This document shows positions 27,212 to 36,765 of a DNA stretch of 64,000 nt, one piece after another. The notes under the pieces were generated by a model, which was not told where the DNA came from, searched no databases, and saw nothing but the letters and a program-made list of their open reading frames with translations. Made by a program: the position numbers and the translations under genes. The stretch is from Streptomyces sp. Edi2 (GTDB taxonomy: Bacteria; Actinomycetota; Actinomycetes; Streptomycetales; Streptomycetaceae). Location: NCBI RefSeq assembly GCF_040253635.1, contig NZ_JBEJGX010000003.1, forward strand, positions 2,852,001 to 2,916,000, given 5' to 3'. Position 1 is the stretch's first letter. Every line of letters begins with the position of its first letter.

Positions 27212-29896
27212 TCGGTGGCCGTTGACCGTCGCCGAGAGCCTGGCCGTCGTGCCCAGGATCGCGATGGCTCCGTCGGTGTCCGTCCGCAGCACCCGGGCGC
27301 CCTGAGCGCGCAGCGCGGCAATGGTGCGGGGCCCCGGATGGCCGTACGGATTGCCGACACCGCAGGAGATCAGCGCCAGGCGCGGCGCCAGCCGATGCAT
27401 CAGCGGAGGGTCCTGATAGGCGGATCCGTGGTGCGCCACCTTCAGGACATCGACACCGCCCAGCTCCGGGTGGGCCGCCAGCAGTGCGCGCTGTGCAGGT
27501 GGTTCGAGGTCACCCAGCAGCAGGAGGGTCAGGCCGCCCGTACGGACGAGCAGGGTGACGCTGGCGTCGTTGGGGCCGTCGAGCTCGTCGGGACCGGCCG
27601 ATGGACCCGTGGGATCGGCGGGGCCGGTGGGGCTGGTGGGGTCGGTGGGGCCAGGGAGAGTGGGCGGGGCCGGCGGCCAGAGGACCTGCCAGGCGAGTGG
27701 GCCCAGGTGGCGCCGCTCCCCCGGTACGGCACGGATGACCGGCACCCGTGCCGCCGCTGCCACACGGTGTACGAACTCCGCCTGTCCCGGAGGGTCTTGC
27801 AGCGTCGTGGTCTCGATCGCGCCGACCGCACGACCGCGGAGCGCCCCCGGGAGCCCGTCCACATGGTCGGCGTGGAAGTGCGTCAGGACCAGGAGCGGGA
27901 TACGGCGGACGCCCAGGTCGGTGAGGCAGCGGTCGATGGCCTGGGGCTCGGGTCCGGTGTCCACGACCAGCGCCGTACCGTCCCCGGCTGCCAGCACCAG
28001 GCCGTCGCCCTGCCCCACGTCGCACACCACGGCCCGCCACCCCGGCGGCGGCCATCCGGTGAGGATGCGGGTGAACGGGGCGGGGCGGCACACCGCCAAG
28101 ATCATTGCCAGCACACACAGCACGCACAGCCAGGGACGGCGCAGCACCCTGCGGACGGCCGGCACCAGGGCCACCAGAGCAGCCGCCAGCACCAGCCCGC
28201 CACCCCAGCCGCCCGGCCAGTCGAACTCCGCCCCCGGCAGCGCCGCCCCCGTGCGGGCGACGCCGGCGACCCACTCAGCCGGCCAGCCCGCGCACCACGA
28301 CAGCGCCTGGGCGGCCGGCAACGCGACCGGGGCGGTGGCGAGGGCCGCGAAGCCCAGCACCGTCGCGGGGGCCACGGCCACTTCCGCCAGCAGATTGCAG
28401 GGCACCGCGACCAGGCCCACCCGGGCCGCCAGCACGGCGACCACCGGTGCACAGACCGCCTGGGCAGCGGCCGCGGCGGCGATCACCTCCGCGATCCGGG
28501 GCGGCACCCGGCGCCGTTGCAGCGCGGCACTCCAGCGTGGCGCGAGCAGCAGCAGCGCGCCGGTCGCCAGGACGGACAGCAGAAAGCCGTAACTACGGGC
28601 GAGCCAAGGGTCGTAGAGGAGCAGCAACAGGACCGCGGCGGCGAGGGCGGGGAGCAGCGAGCGACGGCGGCCGGTGCCGATGGCCAGCAGTGTGATCAAG
28701 CCGCAGGCGGCGGCCCGCAGCACGCTCGGGTCCGGGCGGCACACCACGACGAAGGCGAGGGACAGCGCACCGCCGATGACGGCCGTGCCGCGCAGTGACA
28801 GCCCCAGGCGTGGTGCCAGCCCTCGGCGCTCGGCGCGCGTCGCGAGATGGGGCGGCCCGATCAGCAGGGCGAGCACAATCGTCAGATTGCTGCCGGAGAC
28901 GGCCAGCAGATGCGTGAGGTCGGTGGCGCGGAAGGCGTCGTCGAGATCCGGCGGCACGCGTGAGGTGTCACCCACCACGAGGCCGGGCAGCAGGGCACGG
29001 GCATCGGGACGCAGCCCGTCGGTGGCCTCGCGCAGCCCGGCACGCAGGTGTCCTGCCAGCCGTTGCAGAGGAGACGGGGCGCCGACCTTGACCGGTGGCG
29101 CCTCTGCGGTGACCCGGAGCACGGCGGCAACCTGGTCGGCCGGCGAGAGCGGCGGCGCGGCGTGCGCCACCACCCGGATGCGTGTCGACGGCAGCAGTCC
29201 GCGCCACGCCGATGACAGGCTCTCGTGAGCCCCGGGGCCGTGCGCTTCGCCACCCCCTCCACGCTGCTGTACGACCACCAGCACCGGGGTGCGTACGGTG
29301 GTGACCTCACCGCCCGGCGCCCTGACCCCGACGGCATCGGCCGTGAACACCAGTACCGGGGGCGTCCGTTGGGAGCCTCGCACCTTGGGGCGGGTGAGTC
29401 GTGGATCACCACTCACTTCCAGCTCCGCCGTGAGCCCCGCGTAGTGCTCCGCCAAGGCCGGCAGCGGTCCGCGCCGCACATCCGACGCATGCAGGGCCGC
29501 GGCCGCGGCCCCCGCCGCAGCGCACAGCAGCACCGCGGCCAGGGCCACGAACGCCCCGGCGGACCAGCGGCGGGGAGAGCGCGGCCGGAGCGGCCCCAGC
29601 CCTCGCCGGGCAGCTCCCGTCTCAGGCCCGGCGCAGGGCCGCCCGTCTCCCTCCGCAGCACACTCCGCCCTGCGCCGGACCACAGCCATCCGCCACGCGG
29701 ACAGCGCGAGCGCCACGGCCGCCCCACAGGCCACCGCCACTCCCCCGGCGGGGGCGCCCAGGCCGATCACCGCCCCCGCCCAGGCAGCCAGCGCGGGCGC
29801 GACCAGCCGCAGATCGGCCGGGCCCTCCTGATGCGGGTCCGAGGCACCGTGCGACGACGACGCCGTGGCGTGCACGGGGGCGCGGAGACGGGTCAC
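27212..29896 (-). CDS. comEC: DNA internalisation competence protein ComEC/Rec2
   Basis: The recognisable core is about 895 aa. N-terminal DUF4131-like region with membrane segments (30-130), then the Competence domain with a cluster of hydrophobic helices (about 290-600). The C-terminal metallo-beta-lactamase-like domain has THFHADHVDGLPG near 655 and KVAHHGSAYQ near 800. It forms the channel for single-stranded DNA entry. GTG start overlapping the comEA stop by four bases. The normal C-terminus is near ARLSATVNGHR at 27212, where I end the feature. No in-frame stop follows: the frame continues open to 24839, through the arsR promoter and, out of register, through arsR, into the MFS frame. 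Confidence 0.85.
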
Positions 29897-31143
29897 GGCT
29901 GGACCAGGGAGCGCAGATCGGCGAAGCGGCGGTCACCGATACCGGTCACCTGACGGAGCTGGTCCACCGAGGTGAACCCGCCGTGCTGGGTACGGAATTC
30001 GACGATGTGCCGGGCCAGGACGGGCCCCACTCCGGGGAGCGAGTCGAGCTGCTGCTCGGTCGCCGTGCTGAGGCTGACCGGTCCGGCCGGACCGCCTCCG
30101 GCCCCCGGCGACCCGCTTCCCGGCCCGGATGCCCCCGGGCCGACGGGCCCGGCAGCGCCCCCGGTGCCCCCGGTGCCCCCGGCGGCCGCGGCGGCCCCGG
30201 GCGCGCCGACCACGATCTGTTCGCCGTCGGTCAGCAGTCGTGCCCGGTTCAGCCCGCCGGTGCTCGCTCCCCGCAGCACCCCGCCCGCGGCCTGCAGCGC
30301 ATCGATCACCCGCGACCCCTGCGGCATCCGGTGGATGCCCGGGTGCCGGACCTTGCCCGTGACATCGACGACCAGTTGCCGTCCCGCACCACCCGGCGGA
30401 CCGTGCGCCATCGCTGCGGCGGACGACGACGGCAGTGAGGGCGGATGCGGCGCGGGGCCGGACGCCGCGGGCCGTTCGGCCGCCGGGGCCCGCACCGGTT
30501 CGGGGCGGCCGGCCCAGAAGTGCTGTACGGCCAATCCCAGCGCCAGTACGAGCACCAGTACCAGGGCAGCGAGCATCTTCGGGTCGGCGCCGCACCGTAA
30601 CTGCACCCAGAGCGGCAGCCGTTCGCGTACGGCAAGCCACATCCGCTCCCGTCGGCGCGGCCCAGGCGGACCGCCCCCAGAAGGCGGCGGACCGTGCCCC
30701 GGAAGTGGCGGACCGCCCCCGGCCACCGCAGCCCCACCCCCGCCCGGCCCGGACCAGGCACCCGGCCCCGGCCCAGCACTCGCGTCCGCCCCTGCACCCG
30801 CACCCGCACCCGCACCCGCACCCGCACCCGCACCCGCACCACCGAAGATTGCCGCGACCCGGTCCCGTACCCGCTCGCGCTCCCACTCCCGCCGCTCCGA
30901 CGCACCGGACGGAGCCAGGGAACCTGCGGCAGTGAACGGGGGAACGGAGGGAGCCGCCCCCGAGGCCGAGGCCGAAGAGGCCAAGTCCGAGAACACCGCG
31001 CCCGAGGACGTCGAGCCCGAAGAGGCCGAAGGGCCGAAGGAGAAGGCCTGATACGGCCAGGCCGACGAAAACGACGGAACGGAAGCAGACGATGAAGCCG
31101 GAAGAACGGGGGAAGCCCCCCACGCAGATCGAAACGAGTTCAT
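29893..31143 (-). CDS. comEA: ComEA-like DNA-binding protein (SLBB + helix-hairpin-helix)
   Basis: 416 aa, long for ComEA. A low-complexity cytoplasmic N-terminus (1-150) includes a Gly-Ala run encoded by a hexamer repeat. One membrane segment follows (about 175-200, MLAALVLVLVLALGLAV). Then comes a Pro-rich linker, an SLBB domain (about 255-320, VVDVTGKVRHPGIHRMPQG) and a double helix-hairpin-helix DNA-binding domain (about 350-416, LDSLPGVGPVLARHIVEFR, then VTGIGDRRFADLR). It receives DNA at the outer face of the membrane and passes it to ComEC. ATG at 31143 chosen over an earlier TTG; the ribosome-binding site is weak. Stop and comEC start overlap. Confidence 0.88.
   Translation of the reverse strand: MNSFRSAWGASPVLPASSSASVPSFSSAWPYQAFSFGPSASSGSTSSGAVFSDLASSASASGAAPSVPPFTAAGSLAPSGASERREWERERVRDRVAAIFGGAGAGAGAGAGAGAGAGADASAGPGPGAWSGPGGGGAAVAGGGPPLPGHGPPPSGGGPPGPRRRERMWLAVRERLPLWVQLRCGADPKMLAALVLVLVLALGLAVQHFWAGRPEPVRAPAAERPAASGPAPHPPSLPSSSAAAMAHGPPGGAGRQLVVDVTGKVRHPGIHRMPQGSRVIDALQAAGGVLRGASTGGLNRARLLTDGEQIVVGAPGAAAAAGGTGGTGGAAGPVGPGASGPGSGSPGAGGGPAGPVSLSTATEQQLDSLPGVGPVLARHIVEFRTQHGGFTSVDQLRQVTGIGDRRFADLRSLVQP
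30794..30842. repeat. GCACCC hexanucleotide tandem repeat inside comEA
   Basis: Eight consecutive GCACCC units. On the coding strand they give an uninterrupted Gly-Ala dipeptide run in the cytoplasmic tail of ComEA. Unit gain or loss keeps the frame and changes tail length by two residues per unit. Confidence 0.85.
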
Positions 31144-31256
31144 ACCGATCGACGCTAAGCACGTCGCGCAGATCTCGCCGAGCTGCCGCAATTCCGGTGG
31201 ATGAAGGACGAGTTGTGGAAAACTCCGTCACCCACAGGAGGTCCCACCACTCCCCC

Positions 31257-32102
31257 TCACAGCGACGAAACCACGACCCCCAACAGCCCCGGACCCGTAT
31301 GCGCGCCGATCACCGCGCCCACCTCGCTCACCAGGAGCTCGTTGAGTCCCGGCACCCGCTCCCGGAGCCGCTGGGCCAGCGCATCCGCGCGCTCCGCGGC
31401 GTCGAGATGGTGCACTGCGATATCGACCTGCCCCTCGCCGGCCCGCTCCGCGGCGAGCTCCTCCAGCCGTGCGATCGCCTTGGACGCCGTACGGACCTTC
31501 TCCAGCAGCTCGATCCGCCCGTCGGCCAGTTGGAGGAGCGGTTTGACGGCGAGCGCGGAGCCGAGCAGCGCCTGGGCGGCACCGATACGGCCGCCGCGAC
31601 GCAGATAGTCGAGGGTGTCGACGTAGAAGTAAGCGGAGGTGGCGGCGGCACGCTTCTCGGCGGCGGCCACGGCTTCGTCGATGTCCCCGCCCGCCTCCGC
31701 CGTCTCCGCGGCGGCGAGAGCGCAGAAGCCGAGGGCCATCGCGACCATGCCGGTGTCCACGACGTGTACGGGCACCGGCGCCTCCTTGGCCGCCAGCACC
31801 GCCGCGTCGTACGTACCGGAGATCTCCGAGGACAGATGGAGTGAGACGATGCCGCTCGCACCGGCCGCCGCGACCTTGCGGTAGGTGTCGGCGAACATCG
31901 TGGGGGCGGGCCGGGAGGTCGTCACCGGACGGCGCTTCTGGAGTGCCTGGGCGACGGATCTCGCGGAGATCTCGGTGCCCTCTTCCAGGGCCTGGTCCCC
32001 CAGGACGACAGTCAGCGGAACGGCCGTGATGCGGTGACGCTCGACAGCCGTCCGCGGCAAGTAGGCCGTGGAATCGGTGACGATCGCGACATGGGGGGAC
32101 AT
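31257..32102 (-). CDS. DegV-family fatty-acid-binding protein
   Basis: 281 aa. The DegV signature VTDSTAYLP is at 7-15, followed by ITAVPLTVVLGDQ, TSRPAPTMF near 75 and ISGTYDAA near 105, the loops that hold the fatty-acid carboxylate. DegV/FakB proteins bind an acyl chain and present it to a fatty-acid kinase (FakA); no kinase gene is seen here. The ATG of MSPHVAIVTD was chosen over an upstream in-frame start because the family begins there. It lies just upstream of comEA, and a 113-bp gap suggests possible readthrough. Cytosolic. Confidence 0.93.
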   Translation of the reverse strand: MSPHVAIVTDSTAYLPRTAVERHRITAVPLTVVLGDQALEEGTEISARSVAQALQKRRPVTTSRPAPTMFADTYRKVAAAGASGIVSLHLSSEISGTYDAAVLAAKEAPVPVHVVDTGMVAMALGFCALAAAETAEAGGDIDEAVAAAEKRAAATSAYFYVDTLDYLRRGGRIGAAQALLGSALAVKPLLQLADGRIELLEKVRTASKAIARLEELAAERAGEGQVDIAVHHLDAAERADALAQRLRERVPGLNELLVSEVGAVIGAHTGPGLLGVVVSSL

Positions 32103-32342
32103 GACTGGGAGGTTATCCGGGGATCCGGACGCCGCACAGTGCGGGCCCCTCCCCAAGATCTTCCAGGTTTCCCCAAGGCTCTGCCAAGAGGGCGCCGGAG
32201 CATGCCGTCCCCGCCCTCGTCCCCATCCCCGTCCCGTCCTCGGATCCGCGATCCGCGCGGCACCGCTGACGTTCCGGGCTTTCTCTCCGTCTCCCCCGGG
32301 CCCCCCACAAACCCCCTCGCCTCGCTTCGCGTCTCCGACGTC

Positions 32343-33179
32343 TTATGGCCTCACCTGGCCGTGCCCTCCGTTGGTCGTGTCCTCCGTCCGTGGTGCCCGT
32401 GACGTCCGTGTCCGCGGTGCCTTCTCCCACGGGTAGGACGGCTGGGTGCGCGGGTCACGGGCGGTGAGCGCCTGCGGGCCCTCGGGGGCCTGGCCCGCGG
32501 AGCGGCCGTCCTCGGACGCCGAAGGCCGGCCCGTCCGGACGCCGGCGTCCGGGGCCCCGCCGTCGGTACGCGCCCGTGACGGCCCGTCCGCCGACGGGTG
32601 TACGGGCTCCTGCAGCGGGTCCGCGACATCCTCGACCCGGGTCCAGTGGCGCAGCGCCCCCGCCTCGACATCGATCTGGTCGCTCAGCGCCGCCAGATCG
32701 TCGTCCGCGAACTTGCGGGCGCGGTCCCGGGCGGCCCAGCGCAGCGACTCCGCGGAGTGCGTGATCCGTTCCAGGCGCTCCCTGAGCTCCGGGAGGCGCG
32801 TGGCGATGGTGGCCCGGTCGGGCTCGCGCTCGAGCCGCTTGAGTTCGTCGTCGAGCTCATGGCCATGGGCGCTCAGCCGCTCGAAGAGCCCGATCGCCTC
32901 GCTCAGGGAGGCATCGTCGGAGGATCCGCCGCGGAGCGCCTCCTGGGTGGCGCGCATGGACGTACGCAGCGAGAGCCGCAGCTGTGCGAGTTCGCCGACC
33001 ACACCGGGCTGGGCGAGCTGCCGGGCGCGGAGGCTGGTGTCCTCGACGGTTCTGCGGGCCTGGGCGACCGTGCGGTCGACGCCGCGCTTGGCCGCCGTCA
33101 CGGCCTTGACCGTGACGAACACGCCTGCCAGGACGAACAGCACGAAGAGCAGCCCGACGATGGCGACAGCAGCTTCCAT
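32343..33179 (-). CDS. Membrane-anchored coiled-coil protein (unknown function)
   Basis: 278 aa. A single N-terminal membrane segment (3-27, AAVAIVGLLFVLFVLAGVFV) is followed by about 160 residues of heptad-rich helix with many Arg/Glu/Leu residues (RLEREPDRATIATRLPELRE, LRERLERITHSAESL). The C-terminal tail of about 80 residues is disordered, charged and Thr/Arg/Pro-rich. There are no enzymatic motifs. The N-out or N-in anchor plus coiled coil suggests a scaffolding role, but this is inference. It sits between degV and leuS on the same strand with spacers of 240 and 365 bp. The ATG is well placed by the hydrophobic N-terminus. Confidence 0.78.
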   Translation of the reverse strand: MEAAVAIVGLLFVLFVLAGVFVTVKAVTAAKRGVDRTVAQARRTVEDTSLRARQLAQPGVVGELAQLRLSLRTSMRATQEALRGGSSDDASLSEAIGLFERLSAHGHELDDELKRLEREPDRATIATRLPELRERLERITHSAESLRWAARDRARKFADDDLAALSDQIDVEAGALRHWTRVEDVADPLQEPVHPSADGPSRARTDGGAPDAGVRTGRPSASEDGRSAGQAPEGPQALTARDPRTQPSYPWEKAPRTRTSRAPRTEDTTNGGHGQVRP

Positions 33180-33544
33180 GGGCGCTCCCCAGACGTGTCG
33201 GCGGCGCCGGATTTCCGCCCGCGCCCTTGTCTCTCCACGGTAAACGGCTCGGGCAGGCCGCGGGTTCCGAACGAACCCCCAACCTGCCCGTAGGGGAAAC
33301 CACCCATGGCGCCGGCGCGACGGCGCCGGCCGCAGCGACAGCCAAAGCCACAACCCACGCGACCAGAAGCCGGCCACCGGGTCGGCACCACACACAAGCC
33401 CCCGGCCGACCACCGCCCCCGCGCAGCCCCCACGGGCCGAGCCCACCGGCCGAAGCCCACCGGCCGCCGAAGCCCCCGGCCAGGCACCCGCAACCAGCCC
33501 CGGGCGCCCGGGACCAATCCAGGCCCCGGCCGCCCTCCCCCGGC
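33180..33544. other. Gene-free spacer downstream of leuS
   Basis: Extremely GC-rich. It contains three imperfect copies of GCCGAAGCCCACCGGCC (about 33436-33485) and a GGCGCC-based inverted repeat near 33306-33330 that may act as terminator. Nothing coding is convincing. Confidence 0.45.
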
Positions 33545-36448
33545 CTACGCCGGAACGATGTTCACCAGCTTCGGCGCCCGGACGATGACCTTCCGGATGC
33601 CCGCGCCGTTCAGCGCCGCGACCACGGCGGGCTCGGCCAGTGCGGTGGCCTCCAGGTCCGCATCGGAGATCGACGGGGAGACCTCCAGGCGGGCCTTGAC
33701 CTTGCCCTTGATCTGCACGACGCAGGTCACGGCCTCGTCGACGACATACGCCGGGTCGGCCACCGGGAAGTCCGCGTGCACCACGGTGTCCGTGTGGCCC
33801 AGCTTGCGCCACAGCTCCTCGGCGATGTGCGGGGCCAGCGGGGCGATCAGCAGCACCAGCCGCTCCGCGACCGTGCGCGGAATCGGGCCGCCCGCCTTGG
33901 TCAGGTGGTTGTTCAGCTCGGTCACCTTGGCGATGGCGGTGTTGAAGCGCAGGTTCGCCAGGTCCTGGCCGACCCCGTCGATCGCCTTGTGCAGGGCCCG
34001 CAGGGTGGCCTCGTCCGGCTCGGTGTCGACGACGGTGACCTCACCGGTCGCCTCGTCGACGACATTGCGCCACAGGCGCTGCAGCAGGCGGTACTGGCCG
34101 ACGACGGCCCGGGTGTCCCACGGCCGCGACACGTCCAGCGGTCCCATCGCCATCTCGTACAGGCGCAGGGTGTCCGCGCCGTACTCCGTGCAGATCTCGT
34201 CGGGGGTGACGGCGTTCTTCAGGGACTTGCCCATCTTGCCCAGGACGCGGCTGACCTTCTCGCCCTGGTAGTAGTAGCCGCCGTCGCGCTCCTCGACCTC
34301 GGCGGCCGGGACGGCGATGCCGCGGCTGTCCCGGTAGACGAAGGCCTGGATCATGCCCTGGTTGTACAGCTTGTGGAACGGCTCGGAGGACGAGACGTGT
34401 CCCAGGTCGTGCAGCACCTTGGACCAGAAGCGGGCGTACAGCAGGTGCAGCACGGCGTGCTCCGCGCCGCCCACGTACAGGTCGACGCCGCCGGCCGGCT
34501 GACCGTCGCGCGGGCCCATCCAGTACTGCTCGATGTCCGGGGCGACCAGCGCATCGGCGTTGCGGGGGTCCAGGTAGCGCATCTCGTACCAGCACGAACC
34601 CGCCCAGTTGGGCATGGTGTTGGTCTCGCGCCGGTAGCGCTTGATGCCGTTGCCGTCGCCCAGGTCCAGGTCGACATGGACCCAGTCCTCGTTACGGGAC
34701 AGCGGGGTCTCCGGCTGGGTGTCGGCGTCGTCCGCGTCGAAGGTGCGCGGGGAGTAGTCCTCGACCTCGGGCAGCTCCAGCGGCAGCATCGACTCGGGCA
34801 GCGCGTGTGCCACGCCGTCCTCGTCGTAGACGATCGGGAACGGCTCGCCCCAGTAGCGCTGCCGGCTGAACAGCCAGTCGCGCAGCCGGAAGTTGACGGT
34901 GCCCTCGCCGATGCCCTCGGCGGCCAGCCAGTCGGTGATCTTCGCCTTGGCCGCCGTCACGCCCAGACCGTCCAGCGAGATCGCCGCGCTCGACGAATTG
35001 ACGATCTTGGCGTCGTACGAGGCGAAGGCGTCGTCCCAGGCCGAGGGGTCGGTGCCACGGTCGTCCGACGGCTCGACCACACAGCGCATCGGCAGCTCGA
35101 AGGCGCGGGCGAAGGCGAAGTCACGGCTGTCGTGCGCCGGGACGGCCATGATCGCGCCGGTGCCGTAGCCCATCAGGACGTAGTCGGCGATGAAGACCGG
35201 GACCTGCTCGCCGCTGACCGGGTTGGTCGCGAAGGCGCCGGTGAAGACGCCGGTCTTGTCCTTGGCCTCGGCCTGCCGCTCGACGTCCGACTTGGAGGCG
35301 GCCTGCTTGCGGTAGGCGGAGACGGCGTCGGCCGGAGTGGCGTGGCCGCCGGTCCAGACGTCGTGGGTGCCCTCGGGCCAGGCGTCCGGAACGATCGACC
35401 CGGTGCCGGTGCCGGTGCCGTTGTCGGAGCCGGCGACCAGCGGGTGCTCGGGCGCCAGCACCATGTACGTCGCGCCGAACAGGGTGTCCTGGCGGGTGGT
35501 GAAGACGGTGATCTTGTCGTCACCCACGGGGAAGTCGACCCGGGCGCCCTCGGAGCGGCCGATCCAGTTGCGCTGCTGCAGCTTGATGGCCTCCGGCCAG
35601 TCCAGCGCGTCCAGGTCGTTCAGCAGCCGGTCGGCGTAGGCGGTGATGCGCATGTTCCACTGGCGCAGCTTGGCCTTGAAGACCGGGTAGTTGCCGCGCT
35701 CGGAGCGGCCGTCGGCGGTGACCTCCTCGTTGGCCAGCACCGTGCCCAGGCCGGGGCACCAGTTGACCGGCGCGTCCGAGGCGTACGCCAGGCGGTACTC
35801 GCCCAGGACGTTGGCCCGCTCGATGGGGCTCAGCCCGTCCCAGGGACGGCCGTCAGGGGTCTGCCGGGTACCGGCCTCGAACTGGGCGACCAGGGTGTCG
35901 ATCGGACGCGCCGCGTCCGCCTCCGGGTCGTACCAGGAGTTGAAGATCTGCAGGAAGATCCACTGGGTCCACTTGTAGTACGCCGGGTCGATCGTCTCGA
36001 CCGAGCGGCGCTGGTCGTGGCCCAGGCCCAGGCGGCGCAGCTGGCGCCGCATGTTCACGATGTTGGCCTCGGTGGAGACCCGCGGGTGGGTGCCGGTCTG
36101 CACCGCGTACTGCTCGGCGGGCAGGCCGAAGGCGTCGAAGCCCAGGGTGTGCAGGACGTTGTGGCCCGTCATGCGCTGGTGGCGGGCGTAGACGTCGGTG
36201 GCGATGAAGCCCAGGGGGTGGCCGACGTGCAGGCCGGCGCCCGACGGGTACGGGAACATGTCCATGATGAACTTCTTGGGGCGGGCCGCCACCGCGGCGT
36301 CGCCGGTCAGCTCCCCGGTGGGGTTCGGGGCCTCGTAGGTCCCGTCCGTCTCCCAGAAGTCCTGCCAGCGGGCCTCGATGTCGGCGGCCAGCGCTGCCGT
36401 ATAGCGGTGCGGTGCTGCCACCTCGGCAGCAGTGGTCGTCTCGCTCAT
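33545..36448 (-). CDS. leuS: Leucyl-tRNA synthetase
   Basis: 967-aa class Ia synthetase. The HIGH-type signature is HVGH at 74-77 within [16 protein letters not shown]. The editing (CP1) domain is in the middle with the [14 protein letters not shown] segment near 435-450. The KMSKS loop is the variant KMGKS, followed by LKN, near residue 730, and an anticodon-binding and C-terminal domain follow. It attaches leucine to tRNA-Leu. ATG chosen with GAGGAC just upstream; a TTG three codons earlier is possible. Expression is probably governed by the leader peptide and attenuator immediately upstream. Confidence 0.96.
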   Translation of the reverse strand: MSETTTAAEVAAPHRYTAALAADIEARWQDFWETDGTYEAPNPTGELTGDAAVAARPKKFIMDMFPYPSGAGLHVGHPLGFIATDVYARHQRMTGHNVLHTLGFDAFGLPAEQYAVQTGTHPRVSTEANIVNMRRQLRRLGLGHDQRRSVETIDPAYYKWTQWIFLQIFNSWYDPEADAARPIDTLVAQFEAGTRQTPDGRPWDGLSPIERANVLGEYRLAYASDAPVNWCPGLGTVLANEEVTADGRSERGNYPVFKAKLRQWNMRITAYADRLLNDLDALDWPEAIKLQQRNWIGRSEGARVDFPVGDDKITVFTTRQDTLFGATYMVLAPEHPLVAGSDNGTGTGTGSIVPDAWPEGTHDVWTGGHATPADAVSAYRKQAASKSDVERQAEAKDKTGVFTGAFATNPVSGEQVPVFIADYVLMGYGTGAIMAVPAHDSRDFAFARAFELPMRCVVEPSDDRGTDPSAWDDAFASYDAKIVNSSSAAISLDGLGVTAAKAKITDWLAAEGIGEGTVNFRLRDWLFSRQRYWGEPFPIVYDEDGVAHALPESMLPLELPEVEDYSPRTFDADDADTQPETPLSRNEDWVHVDLDLGDGNGIKRYRRETNTMPNWAGSCWYEMRYLDPRNADALVAPDIEQYWMGPRDGQPAGGVDLYVGGAEHAVLHLLYARFWSKVLHDLGHVSSSEPFHKLYNQGMIQAFVYRDSRGIAVPAAEVEERDGGYYYQGEKVSRVLGKMGKSLKNAVTPDEICTEYGADTLRLYEMAMGPLDVSRPWDTRAVVGQYRLLQRLWRNVVDEATGEVTVVDTEPDEATLRALHKAIDGVGQDLANLRFNTAIAKVTELNNHLTKAGGPIPRTVAERLVLLIAPLAPHIAEELWRKLGHTDTVVHADFPVADPAYVVDEAVTCVVQIKGKVKARLEVSPSISDADLEATALAEPAVVAALNGAGIRKVIVRAPKLVNIVPA

Positions 36449-36512
36449 CGTCCTCAAAGCTCCATCGATCGTCTCTGCCTGCGGAAACGCGCCGGAATCC
36501 CCGGCACGCCGG

Positions 36513-36541
36513 AAACAAAAAGACCCCTCGCACAGGAGGGG
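36513..36541 (-). terminator. Attenuator terminator in the leuS leader
   Basis: On the minus strand CCCCTC and GAGGGG form a six-base stem with a six-base loop, followed by TCTTTTTGTTT. It lies 65 bp upstream of the leuS start and 45 bp after the stop of a leucine-rich leader peptide. This is the position of a transcription attenuator, not the end of a gene. Confidence 0.8.
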
Positions 36542-36555
36542 ACGCCGCGCCGATT

Positions 36556-36579
36556 CCGACGGCTTCTGTCATCCGTCGG
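36556..36579 (-). other. Leader stem-loop between leader peptide and attenuator
   Basis: CCGACGG and CCGTCGG pair perfectly around a ten-base loop. It starts seven bases after the leader-peptide stop, so a ribosome stalled at the Leu codons or parked at the stop would influence whether it forms. It may be the pause hairpin or part of the switch. Confidence 0.6.
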
Positions 36580-36585
36580 TACTGA

Positions 36586-36624
36586 TCAGCGCGGCCCGCT
36601 AAGCAGAAGGCGTACGGCACGCAT
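36586..36624 (-). CDS. leuS leader peptide (attenuation)
   Basis: A 12-codon frame MRAVRLLLSGPR with three consecutive leucine codons (CTT CTG CTT) and stop TGA. CTT is uncommon in this high-GC genome, where CTG and CTC dominate. That fits selection for ribosome stalling when charged tRNA-Leu is scarce. A TACCCT hexamer lies seven bases before the ATG, so the transcript may be leaderless. Stem-loops and a U-tracted terminator follow before leuS. The layout is that of classical amino-acid attenuation. The function is inferred from arrangement only. Confidence 0.75.
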   Translation of the reverse strand: MRAVRLLLSGPR

Positions 36625-36705
36625 GGCGTCAGGGTACCGCAGGGCGTACGAGGCCCGCGCTGAGGATTCCCCCAACACGGGCCCCGCCCCCCGTTACCCC
36701 GCGCT

Positions 36706-36743
36706 CCCGCCGCCGCCCCACCGGGGTCACGGACGGCGGCGGG
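36706..36743 (-). terminator. Probable terminator of the S53 protease gene
   Basis: A ten-base perfect inverted repeat, CCCGCCGCCG with CGGCGGCGGG, with an 18-base loop. It begins 22 bp past the protease stop on the minus strand and precedes the leuS leader. Confidence 0.5.
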
Positions 36744-36765
36744 CAGGCGGTGCCGCGCGCCCGTT

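Noticed and set aside
24839..29896. A genuine single ComEC-MFS fusion gene
   Set aside because: The middle third in this frame is arsR read out of register, with Arg/Pro-rich nonsense composition. The arsR-MFS pair also has its own operator and a coupled ATGA start. The open frame is reported as an anomaly instead.
33306..33330. Riboswitch or structured RNA near the GGCGCC palindromes
   Set aside because: Only simple GC palindromes are visible, located 3' of leuS; at most a terminator.
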